A stretch of DNA of 64,000 bases from Lepidurus packardi. Taxonomy: Eukaryota; Arthropoda; Branchiopoda; Notostraca; Triopsidae. The position numbers were made by a program, and so were the translations under genes. Below are positions 12,771 through 23,794 of this stretch, piece by piece; positions within the stretch are counted from its first letter, which is position 1, and each line of letters starts with the position of its first letter. The notes under the pieces were generated by a model. The model was not told the origin of the DNA, made no database searches, and saw only the letters and a list, made by a program, of their open reading frames with translations. The stretch is taken from positions 9,052,001 through 9,116,000 of the forward strand of contig JAKZAN010000004.1 of the NCBI GenBank assembly GCA_023053545.1, given 5' to 3'.

Positions 12771-12927
12771 TTTGACGCGAAAAATTACGTAAAAAACATG
12801 TGTTACCGGTAAGTCTAGAAACCAACGGTAGATGGCGATGACATATTTTTTAAACATTCGGAAATATTATTTAAGTTAATTTATGTAGGCATATTATGAA
12901 GTTTTAAAGTTTAATGTATTAAGAACA

Positions 12928-13607
12928 TCATAAAGTATTCATCCGGGCAAGTTTGATGATAAACTGGAGTAAATACATCTGAACTTGCACTTCATCAGGT
13001 ATATTAGTGACATGAAAGCCAGGAACGCCTGCACCTTCAAGGGCAGCTTGTTGCTCACGTACTTTTTGGTCCAACTGGAGAATAATATTCATATCGAACT
13101 GTTTCTGTTCTTCTTTAAGCCGACCGGCCAGTGTGGTTCTCTGCTCTTCTTGGGAAAACTTAATTTCGTCTATTACCTCTGAGCCTACGAACTGTTTCTG
13201 AGCTTCTTGTAGTTCAATATCGAAACACCTATTGAGTTCCTCTCGTTCACCTATAAATAACTACTTATTACTCGAAATAAAACGAGCAATTTCATTACTA
13301 GATTACATTTCTGTTTCTTAAGTAGCTCCAATCTTTGATGCAGCAACTGCTTCTCTGTAATTTGCTGGATTTCGCTTAAACCAATTACGATTTCGAAAAT
13401 AGTATCGCTGAGAAGTGCATTGGCTAAGCTGGAAAGCAACTCAATTGGCAGCCGCTGCTGGTACTTTCTGTGTAACACATTTTAGAATCAACAAAAACAG
13501 TCAATTTTGCGCAAGACAATTTACGGGGGAAGTTCCTTGGTCATCTCTTGTAGCTTTTCATGAAGAAAATAAAGTCTTTGTTGCGTTTCTTCAGCGCTTC
13601 TTTGCAT
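12928..13607 (-). CDS. DGCR6: DGCR6 / gonadal (gdl) family protein
   Basis: Member of the DGCR6 family (human DiGeorge critical region 6; Drosophila gdl), whose molecular role is poorly defined. Three exons: 13607-13525, 13467-13307, 13250-12928, phases 2 and 1, 188 residues, close to the family's usual 190-220. The family blocks are visible in order: [19 protein letters not shown] and [20 protein letters not shown] at about 30-67, a long Glu/Gln/Lys-rich coiled coil (about 80-145), then [20 protein letters not shown] and the end block [16 protein letters not shown]. No signal peptide or membrane segment. It is the first gene of a compact same-strand trio, and a hAT-like MITE lies 162 bp upstream of its start codon. 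Confidence 0.92.
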
Positions 13608-13768
13608 TTTCAAATGCAAAGAATGCTCCTCTCACGATCATAAGGTAAACAGCATTTCAAGCGTTTCGGCTTCAAGGGTCAATCGTGATTGGTTTCTACA
13701 ACATACCCCGGTTAACATTTGATAACGCCTCCATTCCACTGCTCTACCATTAGCGCAGAATCAGCGGG

Positions 13769-14512
13769 CAGTGTTGCCAGACTTGGCAATTTCTCGCCAA
13801 AATTGGCGACTTGAATTCGTGAACTGGCGACAATTTTACGGCATTTGGCGATTTTAATGTATCTTTGTTTTTTGTTTGTATTAAGTGAAGCTAAAGCAAA
13901 CCTTTAGAAACGCATCCTCTGCTTTACGGTCTTAGTATAGTTCATAGGGTGAAGATATATATATAGAGAGAGAGAGGGAACATGCAACCCCTTCCTAATG
14001 AGCCTTGTTACAACTTTTCGAAGCTGCAGGCTAATTCCCTGAGAGGACAATATTGGTCAGACCTGCTTCACTAATACCTTTCTACCGGCGGGAAATATAC
14101 AAGTGAGGTTCAAATGTACATCGATAGCAATGTGCCGATAAATCAATTGCATAACTTACCTGAGCTTCCCATTGATTTTTCACATGCTATTAGTATTAAC
14201 ACTTAAAACTGTTTGTAATCGATGTGTCTGACAAGCGATACTGATCTGTGCCTTAACGGCCAATCAGCAATTGGTTCAATTTGCTCCTTTTCGATCGATT
14301 TCTTGAACTTCTACACAGGGATGTACCGTATATATTTATCTTTACTTTATGGTATAGTTACACGTATGCTTGTTTTTTCTGTTTCTTCAAGAGTTATATG
14401 TCTATTTATTTTGGCGAGTGTTTTGGTGACTTCTATAAAAAAAAAATGGCGAGAAGTTTGCTACTTTACAAGAGATTTTGGCTGGCGATCCTTAAACAAT
14501 CTGGCAACACTG
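13769..14512. mobile_element. hAT-like MITE (non-autonomous)
   Basis: The two ends of this 744-bp block match in inverted orientation: the left end begins CAGTGTTGCCAGACTTGG and the right end, reverse complemented, begins CAGTGTTGCCAGATTGTT. CAGTG ends are typical of hAT. The flanking octamers tcagcggg (13761-13768) and cccgcggg (14513-14520) agree at 6 of 8 positions, an eroded 8-bp target duplication. Subterminal TGGCGA/TCGCCA motifs recur on both sides, as in transposase-binding repeats. No transposase remnant is visible inside. It contains a (TA)n(GA)n microsatellite at about 13955-13977. Confidence 0.7.
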
Positions 14513-15993
14513 CCCGCGGGTTGTGAACCAATAGCCACGCGTGTCAAATTACTGTACGTACCTCCGTTCATGAACAAAAAGCAATTAAAATGTAAAACAA
14601 GTGTTCATCTCATCTAAACTATTTTTCTTTCTAAAAAAATACCGTGCCATAGTATACCAGGAGTGCTCATATTAAAAGTATTTTAGCTTACGATTAAGCG
14701 TGCCAAATAAACTGCCTGTCGTGAATAGTAAAACCAAGTATAACTTCTCGCAGCTCATTTACATTAGTAAATCTCCCATAACATAAGTCCTTCTATTCAA
14801 CGCCTTATCTTATTTGCATTTGTTGGTGGCCTTGAGGCCAAAAGGGCTCCCATAGTAACGTGAGTTGTTATATGGGCAGAACCAACGGCAAAATCAAAAG
14901 CTAGCCGACGTGAACCTTTTTTCCCAAACATCCCAAGTTAGTAAACAAAAAACACATCCATTATCCTCACGTTTTTAATAGCTTTATTTACCTCTTTTTA
15001 GTACGCAGTGTCTGATGAACTTCAGCCTTCAAAAAACCAGCTCAGTTCCTGGAAATATCAACCCCTAAACAAACTCCCCCAAAACGATTACAATCGCTCG
15101 TGGCCACGCCTCTTTCCATCTTTGTGGAACTCGCAGGTAAAATGCGGCTAGCGCCAATTTTAAAAACAAACCACTTAGGGTTAGCCAACAACAAATGAGA
15201 TCAAGGTAGAACGTTGGGTCAAAACTTTTAAGCACGTAAAGTTACGCAAGGGTGTTAGGACATAGTAATGTCATAGCGGGGGATTTCCCGTAAAACTTTT
15301 TCCAAATACAGATTTGCCTTTGCTAAAAGCAAACCTAAAAGTGAATCCAACAAGGCCGATAAAAGTTTCCGCTTGATCTGGTAAACAGTGTGTTAACCGA
15401 GACCATTAAACATCCGATAACATATTTTGGTATCAAAATCAAGGCCAGTAAACACCTGATACTCCGTAAAAAGAAGCTATAATCCCAGCGTTTCCTCTTC
15501 TAATTAAGCCTCGTTATCCAATAAGAATCTTTCCTGCTACTTTTGAAGGTCTCTCTCAGCAAGAAACAAGGGGGGGGGGGGGACTGATGGATTCCCCCTT
15601 CAAAGAGCTTAAGATTAGGTAAAGAATACCCAAAAAACTTGAAGTACCTTGACCAAGGAGTGTAATTTTCTTAACATTGGCCCCATTCGGGACTACCGCT
15701 ATCTAACAAATGTCCTCGTTGTCTTTTTTGTATTTTATTTTTATTTGCTTCCAATTTCTTACCTCATTTTCCTGTAAAAGTCGTGAAATGATCTCATTTC
15801 CGATTCGCATCCTTAAAAAAAAACAAAAAAAAACTTTCCCTTTCGTGATTCGGGAACAAGTTTGCTGGTCTCCTAATTACAACTTCCCTAAAACATTTGC
15901 TCTATATAATAGAAGTTCAAGGGTAGCAAGTCCTCAGAAGATTTATTTCAACCTAACTGAAAAAATAGACATTTTATGGCGAGAATTTAGGTC

Positions 15994-16360
15994 ATGGAGC
16001 TTGACAAGCTTAACGAGATTCCTAAGGAAATAAAAAACACCTTGCAAGTTTATTTGAAGAGACAAGGGCAATAGATTGGGCAGACGAAAATTGGAATCAT
16101 CTTTTGGATTCCCTCAATTGATTTTGATGACCTTCAGTGCGAAAACAGGGATTCTCGTAGTCACAGATCCCCCTCAAGTAGGTCAGGGTCGGTATCCCTT
16201 GAAAATTTCATTGTTGGAAATGTTTGTGGATGGTTTGGCGTGGTGCTGTCTCACTACCTGGAGTTGTTCAGAGAGTGAGCTCCCTCCGGAGAAGAGGACA
16301 AGGAAATTCAAACGTTCAAGATCAGGAAGACGGCAAAAAAATAAAGTAGGAGGTCAACGT
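15994..16360 (+). pseudogene. Possible decayed coding sequence, unidentified
   Basis: From the ATG at 15994 the frame reads 26 codons (beginning MELDKLNEIPKEIKNTL) to a TAG. A second frame continues with AIDWADENWNHLLDSLN, then a third with SPSSRSGSVSLENFIVGNV. The sequence has protein-like composition but needs at least two frame changes. It could be a remnant of a transposon ORF or pure chance; I recognise no family. Confidence 0.2.
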
Positions 16361-16482
16361 GAATTCATTTACAGGGTTTTTGAACTCTAATATCATTACA
16401 CAACTCGATATTTGTGAAACTTTGAAGTACTTGAACTTTGAACTCCCATTTCTTTAAGGGGATTTTATAAGCTATTTAAATT

Positions 16483-16585
16483 GTTGCTTGGTAATGCTTT
16501 TTCATAGTTGCTTGGTAATACTTTTTTGTTGTCGCTTGATAATCTTCTTAGTGTAGTCGCTTGTAATACTTTTCATTTGTGCATG
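16483..16585. repeat. Degenerate tandem repeat, about 25-bp unit, 4 copies
   Basis: Four imperfect consecutive copies built on gttgcttggtaatacttttt (variants cgcttgataatcttcttag and gtcgcttgtaatacttttc). Confidence 0.7.
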
Positions 16586-18104
16586 GTTTATTTTTTGCAT
16601 GGCTAGGCGGTATAGTTTCTCGTTGTTGCAAAGCCTGACTTATCATTATTGACGACTACAGGTTATAACGGATATTTCCATGTTTAGGCAAGAGGAAAGA
16701 CATTTTACGAGTCTAAAGTTAAGATACATTTTGGGTTAGGATTTTTTTCCTGCCAGAACCTCAAACCGCAATAGACGTTTGTACCGGATCTTTGAAAACG
16801 TCCTTCGAAAGCTATATTGACAAATGTATTCGTGTTTACTCAGAATTACACAATCTTCAAGCTCCGCCTACACAATGAGTAATTTTGCGCCGTGTGAATA
16901 GGTTTTCGGATCAAGGATACATAAACTCTAGTTTGAAGAGAATAGCTTCCATAAGTTTTAAGCGTGGACCCAAAACACATTCCGTTATATTTCCTATTCT
17001 TTCCAATATTGCAAGATTTTAAGAAAAAATGGAAAAACTCAGTGGGATCCAAGGTTGTGGACCAATGACAGTGCCGTTTGCAATTAGCCTAGTGCCGGAC
17101 ATCGTTTTAAGGTCATTTTCTATTATAAGTTTGGAGTTTTTGGCCTTGTCGGCTCGATTTAGCTTTTTTCTTTTTACAAAACGGCGGTTTGGGGTTCTTT
17201 TGAATTCCCTCCTTCGAAAAAAACCCCATGTGGTACACGCTTTAAGGAGTTCAAGGAAGTACTTAGTTCCCAATGTGTCTCTGAGTGTGTATACGCTTTT
17301 TTGATGACTTGATTTTCCGAGCAAAAGCGAGACAAGGCCATTGTTGTACACATTAAGACTGAACCACGAGAGAACCAACCTTCTTTTCTTCGTACCTTGC
17401 TACTACACCTGTAAGCCCCCACCAGGCTAAAGGCAAACGTACAGGAAGGTAAAAAGAACACCCGAGTTCTGGCTTGTTGGGATGTTGATGGGCTCCAACT
17501 GCATAAAAGTAGCTGCTTTTCTGTTTTGGACTTACTCATTCCTCATTCGCTCTCAAGTTAGGACCCACTCCACATCGACATCGAGTTTTACAATCTTTTA
17601 CTTTCAATTTTGTTACCCAATCGACGCAAAGTTTGATTCGTTAACACTTTCGATTACGTAACCAATACGGTTCCTGTGAGAGTTTGTAATTAAGCCGAAC
17701 GTAACCAATAAAGAAAGCAAAAGAGAACAGTTGAAAGCTTTGCAAAGTTTTGTGTAGTTAAAGCCTTACGAGATTAAAAACTCTACCCGGATCTGAGCGA
17801 GCGTAAAAGTTTTTTGCGCAAGTCACTTGTATGTGTAGTACTGACTGTAGTAGTATTCACAGTCGATTTAACCTCTTTTGGGTTTGAATTAGAAGGCAAA
17901 AACGGAATCAAAACCGGACATTAAGTGACCCGTGACCTGTAACGAGAGAAAGTGTGTTTCTATAGAGTGGACAGAAAAGGAAAGGAAGCTTTTTTTTCTT
18001 TCTTGTAGGTCGGTTTATATAGAGTGAGCGGGGGAGGGTTTGACTTGGTTTCGTTTCCAAAGGTTTTGCACAGCCAAAGAGGTGCAGATAGTTATTAGGA
18101 CAAG

Positions 18105-21100
18105 ATGAGTGCAGGAAGTGTGTTTAATATGAGGGAGATACGGGAATCCCTGGCATTAGCTGAACAATTGGCTAAAGCCTCCATGAATCGCAGTAAGAAA
18201 ACTCCCACATTCGACGCCAATAATAATGAAGAAACCAAGGTTTATGTGCCGCCTAAACAACTCTTGCTGTATTTGGTCAGGTAAATCGAATAATTTGTGC
18301 ATACTTATTCGGAGCTGGTGGAGGGGACTTTTCTTTTCAGTAACACCAGTTTTCAACAAGTTTCGTTTAAGAAAGTAAAGTACACATTCAGTCGTCTTTA
18401 CAGTAATTGGTTGCCTGAAAAAAACGAGCAATTATTTCCAATATATTCCTTTTGATTCAAGCTAACATTGTTTGAACTTGGAAGTTTTACTTTAGCTTGC
18501 GTTGAGGCGAAGTAATCTGTTTAGAATTTATTGTCGAGCGTTTCTAACGTTTTGACCTACGATTTATATGCGTTGGGGTGGAAACATGACTGAAATAGAT
18601 TGTTGCCGGCAAAAGACCAAGCGGGCAGGTTACGGTAGAATAGCGCTTTACGAGGAAAACGTAGGGGGAATAGCTTAGTGATACTACATTAGTGTTATTG
18701 CCCCGTACAATGGAACGTTTTTCCCGCCAGCGCTAGTTCTAAGGAGCGATAATGTTTTGGGGGCCTAGAATAAAGTCGAAATTTTAACTCGTTTTTGATC
18801 GTTGGTAAGATTTTAATTACGCTTAGTCATGGGATAAGGAAATTTCCACTTTCTTTTTGTGTATTTTGTTTCTAAGGACTGGCGTCACGGTGTATTAATG
18901 TTGGGTAACAGTAGTAGGGTTTGTTAAGAGTGTTGGAACACGGAAGGTGAAAGTGCTTTGCTTTTTGGGAGTCGTGGTAGAACCACGTGGTCTGACGTAA
19001 GAAGTGATCTTCTTCAGAATCACTTTCGCTTTCATTTTCCTTTTTGTCCTTAAGCAAGAAAAAAATAACTTTCGTTTTCTGTTGCTGGTCATTCGAGCGT
19101 TTCTTCTTCATGATAATATTTGGCGCATAGAAATAGAAAATAATCTGATTTTAAGAGTTTTATTATTATAAACGATTGATTGCCGATTTAAAGTTGCTTA
19201 ACGATTTAAAAAACTTGATGTGCGGGATAGTCTTTTAAGGCCAAAAAAAAACGACGCGTTTAAATCCTTTTCGCTGCATCATTTTGGCAACATGAAGGTC
19301 ACGGCCCTGAAAATCGGTTTATACCCGTAGTCGTAGTGCTTATGATGAAACAAAGATCTCTGGTTTGCTCATGCGTATTAAACGTAGATCTTTTTCCGGG
19401 TTTGGTCAAACAACTTTACCTGACCGCTACTACATAACTAAGTGGTACGCTATATGATACTGCATACAAACCCACAATATGACGCAGATTCTAAAAAAAA
19501 TTCTACAAAAAATTTAAATAAAAGAATGACAAAAGTTGGAAAAAAAAGTAAAAAAGACGAAAAGAGATTTAGGCGTGGGGTTGTCGAATGAACCTTGAAA
19601 ATTGTAAACGACCACCTTTATGAATACTAATATGTTTTATATTTGTATTTTGTCCTGCGTATTTAGAATGGGTAGTTTCACTTCCGCGCCAAAGATTATG
19701 AACGGGGATCATCAAGACGATGATACTAACATTGATGGTGATTTGCGACAAATTTGTGAACAAGAGCTGAGTTCGCAGAATTGGCCACCACTAATCCAAC
19801 GCCCGTTTGTCCCCGTACAAAAGAAAGCGAGTAATGGGGATCCATCGTCCATTAGAGTGTTGCAGTGGAATGTCTTGTCTCAAGGTAATACTAGAAGACT
19901 ATAACTCTTGTATAAAAGACTTCCTGAATCTCATATTTGGCTTTTTTTCTTTTCTTTGTTTTTGTTTCGTGTTATAGCATTGGGGCAGTACAACGACCGC
20001 TTCGTTTCGTGTCCCGAATCAGCATTGGAATGGCCCATTCGTCGTTACAGAATGCTACAAGAAATTTGCGAGTACCAGCCAGACATTATCTGCCTACAGG
20101 TATGAAAATCTGATCGTTTTTCTTTCTCGTTCTTTCGCTCTTAACACTAGAATAAAAGAGTCCGAAAAGGGAAAGTCATTTAAGGCGATTGGTACGGTAC
20201 TGATTTTAGTACAAAGGTTCTAATAAAAAAGTTCTATTTTTGGTCACAGGAAGTGGATCACTTCAAATTCCTCTCCAGAGCGTTGAAAATTCAGGGCTAC
20301 AGTGGCCATTTCTTCCCCAAACCAGATTCTCCGTGTATCTACCTGAAAGGCAACAATGGACCTGACGGCTGTGCGGTTTTTTTCAAAGACAGCCTCTTTG
20401 AACTAGTGAAAGTGGAAACGAGAATCGTGGAAGTATGGCGTGTCCAATCCAATCAAGTAAGGAAACTTTTATCCAGTTCTAATAAAAAAATGGGTAGAAT
20501 TTCCAATGTGCATTTATTTCGAGGCTTTATAGAATTATGCATCACAAGTGACAACATTAAATTATGCTATTTTTTTTTCCTTTTAGGTGGTAATTTTAGC
20601 GATTCTGCGTCACAAAACAACAGGTCAGGAGCTGTGCGTGGTGACCACGCATTTGAAAGCCAGACAAGGCGCGTTACTTTCCACACTACGCAATGAGCAA
20701 GGCAAAGACTTGCTGGATTTCATTAGCCTCCATGCTCATAACCGTCCAGTCCTCGTTTGTGGCGATTTTAACGCAGAGCCGAGCGAGCCAGTCTACGCCA
20801 CCATGACGTCCCATCCAGAATTGCGTTTAGAATCAGCGTACGCTCAAATCAACGGCCAGGAACCGCCTTACACCACATGGAAAGTCCGCGAAGAAGGCGA
20901 AGTTTGCCACACGATCGATTACGTGTTTTATACACATAGCCATTTACAAGTGGACAAGCTTTTGCAATTCCCCACAGGTGAACAGATCGGCAAAGGAAGA
21001 GTGCCATCACTGGCCTATGCTTCCGATCACTTTTCCCTTGTGGTGGACTTCCGGTTGCACCCTGTGACGAACCCAGAATCTTCTCCAGTTGCTGTGGGTA

Positions 21101-21117
21101 AATTATTATGTGCTTAA
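18105..21117 (+). CDS. Nocturnin / curled (NADP(H) 2'-phosphatase of the CCR4 EEP family)
   Basis: Nocturnin (Drosophila curled) belongs to the endonuclease/exonuclease/phosphatase fold; formerly viewed as a deadenylase, it is now known to convert NADP(H) to NAD(H). Five exons: 18105-18280, 19667-19884, 19978-20099, 20250-20456, 20587-21117; phases 2, 1, 0, 0; 417 residues (human 431). The metal-binding Glu of the family is E173 (in CLQEVDHF), the THLKAR motif is at 262-267, GDFNAEP at 300-306, TIDYVFY at 350-356, and the catalytic SDH at 387-389, so all active-site motifs are intact. RVLQWNVLSQALGQYNDRF at the start of the catalytic domain is typical of the family. Exon 2 starts with a second ATG (MGSFTS). 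It converges with TDRD3, 494 bp away. Confidence 0.96.
18984..19000. promoter_or_regulatory. E-box plus CRE-like site in Nocturnin intron 1
   Basis: A perfect ten-base palindrome ACCACGTGGT (18983-18992) contains the CLOCK/CYCLE-type E-box CACGTG. TGACGTAA, a CRE/bZIP-like site, directly follows at 18993-19000. Nocturnin transcripts are rhythmic in several animals, so the pair is plausible as a regulatory site. CACGTG occurs about a dozen times in the window, so this is only suggestive. Confidence 0.3.
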
Positions 21118-21394
21118 AGTTTATATTTTACGAAAAAAAATGAAATGATAAAGAAAAACATGACAAAAGACACCTAAAAAACAACAGATGTTTTATGGCT
21201 AGAGAATTATTGATTTTATTATAAAACCCACGGATTTGAAAAAAGTAGAAATATTACTATGTGGCAACAAGTGTTGTGAATCAAAAGGCGAATCGTGTCT
21301 TCCTTTTTTTATTTATTGGCGTTGAGTTTCTGATCATAATCTCATGTTTTGAAAGAACCTGCTCTGTTAAGCTTAGTGAAACAGGAAAAGGTAG

Positions 21395-21400
21395 TTTATT
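21395..21400 (-). terminator. Poly(A) signal candidate of TDRD3
   Basis: AATAAA on the minus strand, about 210 nt past the TDRD3 stop; it lies inside the likely 3' UTR of Nocturnin on the opposite strand. Confidence 0.4.
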
Positions 21401-21507
21401 TATTATGCAATGTTCGATTGAGAAAGTACGTTTTCTTTTATTTTTTCCATGTCGCCTTTTGTAGTGGTTCTCGGACAGGACAAACAAAGAACCAGACACA
21501 AATGTTT

Positions 21508-21513
21508 AATAAA
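21508..21513 (+). terminator. Poly(A) signal candidate of Nocturnin
   Basis: AATAAA on the plus strand about 390 nt past the Nocturnin stop and about 100 nt before the TDRD3 stop; the only canonical plus-strand signal between the two genes that I see. Confidence 0.4.
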
Positions 21514-21610
21514 CTTGACAAATTCATTCAAAAAGGTCGCCTCCCTCCCCGTCTGAACGTAACAGCGCCTGTAATGGGGAAGAAAAGAATAACTCAGCGT
21601 TAGGAACTGT

Positions 21611-23794
21611 TTATTTTCTTGTTTTCGTACCCCGAGGATGTAAAGCAACTCTGCCTGAGCTATAACTGCCACGTGTGTTCTCACGGTAAGCTGGAACGGG
21701 CCCAAAAGACTTCGAATCGTCCTGAGGATCGCCCTTCAAGTTCCTCAAATCCACAAGTTCAATGTCACCCGTCTCGATAAACAGAACAGTCGCAGTCCTT
21801 GCATCTAATTCTTGGATTACAGCTGGTAGATACTAAAAATTCCAAGAGAAGATACAAAAAAAACTCGTCAGTTAACTTCCCACCACATATAACATTAAAA
21901 AACCATAGTTTGGATGTATGTTTAGGATGTAAATTAATTACTTTAATATGCGTGGGATGTAAGGCTAGACAGTAATCTTGAATAGACCAATTGATGCTTG
22001 GATTCGATGGGGGTACTTGGAGAGCGAAAGAAGGTTTAGGCTGTACCCTTTCGGGTTGTTTAGAATCCACTGGTTTTTCATTTAAGCCTGGCCACGCCTC
22101 CATGTCGTTAACTAGTTGATCCGCAGATAATTTGGGCCGATTTTCTCTATAATTCCCTTGAAAATCGTTACTGTGGCCATAAAAATCTCCTCTTCCTCGT
22201 CTGCCCCCTCTTCTTTCGCCCCGCCCACCTCGACGGTCACCCCTTCCTCCTCTATAGCCACGTCCTTCTTCCCTAGGACGAAAGCTTTGAGAATTCATAT
22301 CCGAAGCAGCAGGAGGAGGAGCTACGTCTTCAATATCCATTTCTGAAAATACATACAAAATGTAGGAGTTGGTTTTAAGGATTATAGTAAGTAGCTTTTC
22401 GGAACCTGCTGCCATTTGGGCGGGAAGAAACTGCAATAAAGTCACGTTTTCGCGTGGGCGACTAAATTCTGGGTCATCGTAGTCGTCGCGGTTCCTTCCT
22501 TGGCCCCTTCGACCTCTTCTGCCCCTCCCTCCGCGTCCGAAATCGGGTCTTCCCCCTTCAGAGTCCTAAGAATCAACGTCTCATTATAAAGAACTAAATC
22601 TTTAGAGTTAAAAGTACTGGTTGTAGTCGTTGTAACGCTCTTTCTACGTCATAGCGAGTCAGGCGTAATGTTTGTTCAGCCTCTTCGACGGAAAAACCCG
22701 CATTTACGATTTTTTGGACTTTGGGATCAACCAATTGTTTGCCCGTGCCTTGAAATGATTTAGTTCCGCCAGATCTGGCAGCTTGGGCGATCGCATCTTG
22801 ACGCTGGAGCTCGAATTCCGTGTTTCTTTCCTTAATTTCTGGAGCTTCTTCTTTAGGGGCGGGTTTAGGAGGCTCGAGGAGGTCTTTGGAGACTCGGACA
22901 GGTTGGCCAAAGGGAACCCACTGGGGAGCCCCATCACTTCTGCCACTGGGCCGCTCGTGATTAAGCAAAGACTATAAAAAAGGAATTATTTTAGGTTAAT
23001 TGAGCACAAGGATTTTTCGGAATGTAAATTTACTTGGGCTACTGTCCATTTGGCGACCAGTTTTTCCACATAGCCTCCTAAGAATTCAATACTTCCACTT
23101 TTCAGGAAAAGGAAACCATGCACGACAGGAATATCCTTTTTTAGTCTAATTTTCGTGCCAGGTGGTGTTTTTAAACTATGAGAAACAAAAAATGACGCTT
23201 ACTTTAAGATTTTTTTTTAGAGAAAGTACTTGATTTCGGGTAATGACTCTACTTCTAATGCTTGACAGGACGTGTGACCGTCACTGAGTATGATTTTTAG
23301 TAATCGCGGAGAAGAGGAGTGTTCTTGGTCGGTTTGCTGGGGAACTGCAACGTTGATAATCTTCTGAACTTGAAGAACTAAGTTTCCTGGAACACTGGGA
23401 ATTTTACTGCCGTTTATGCCAACCGGTAGACAAGGGGAGCCGATGTGTTTCAGATTTTCCTAATAAGACGACGGGATAATATTAACGTAATTAATACACA
23501 GTTAGCTTACATTTAATGCAGCTTTTAACAATTCAGGGACGTTGTTCTTGGGGGCGTTGGTCTTTAAAGTATCTAGGCATTGTTTAATTCCTTCAAGACT
23601 CAAATGCCTACAATAAGCAAGGATTTTTTAGTATCTATTAATTTACGCTTTATTTTATAATGAATAAAAAATCTATTAGTAAAATTAAATTTTAAAAAGT
23701 AAAAGTTAAACAGTTGAATTTACCATCCCTTGGCTGTCAGTTCTTTAGCTAGTGACTTATAGGCATCAGTGGTTGTATTGGAAGCAGAATCCAT
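21611..23794 (-). CDS. TDRD3: Tudor domain-containing protein 3 (TDRD3)
   Basis: Methylarginine-reading scaffold that partners with topoisomerase 3-beta and FMRP in transcription and mRNP regulation. Eight exons: 23794-23724, 23607-23511, 23459-23230, 23175-23034, 22971-22618, 22565-22406, 22342-21942, 21832-21611, giving 558 residues. Order of domains: N-terminal DUF1767/OB-fold (about 1-180, with LKTPPGTKIRL and FLGGYVEKLV), a VPFGQ segment, a UBA domain (about 262-296, KIVNAGFSVEEAEQTLRLT), two RGG-rich stretches (about 305-325 and 372-400), and a C-terminal Tudor domain (about 470-530, WSIQDYCLAL then YLPAVIQELDARTATVLFIE). The intron 22405-22343 (63 nt) is open and in phase, so retention would add 21 residues; its donor (gttccg) is weak. 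It converges with Nocturnin. Confidence 0.93.

Larger units (their letters stand above)
14521..18104. other. Intergenic region upstream of Nocturnin
   Basis: No confident gene. Contents include a 13-bp poly-G at about 15571, a degenerate tandem repeat at 16483-16585, and a stretch at 15994-16360 that may be a decayed coding sequence. The last few hundred bases should hold the Nocturnin promoter and 5' UTR; a TATATAG at about 18016 is a weak TATA candidate, roughly 90 nt before the ATG. Confidence 0.5.

Noticed and set aside
13715-13770. tRNA-like D-arm (CTAATGGTAGAGC on the minus strand)
   Set aside because: No cloverleaf: acceptor and T arms are missing.
18872-19111. Minus-strand ORF in Nocturnin intron 1 (acidic Ser/Glu-rich)
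   Set aside because: Low-complexity, no splice partners or homology; probably chance.
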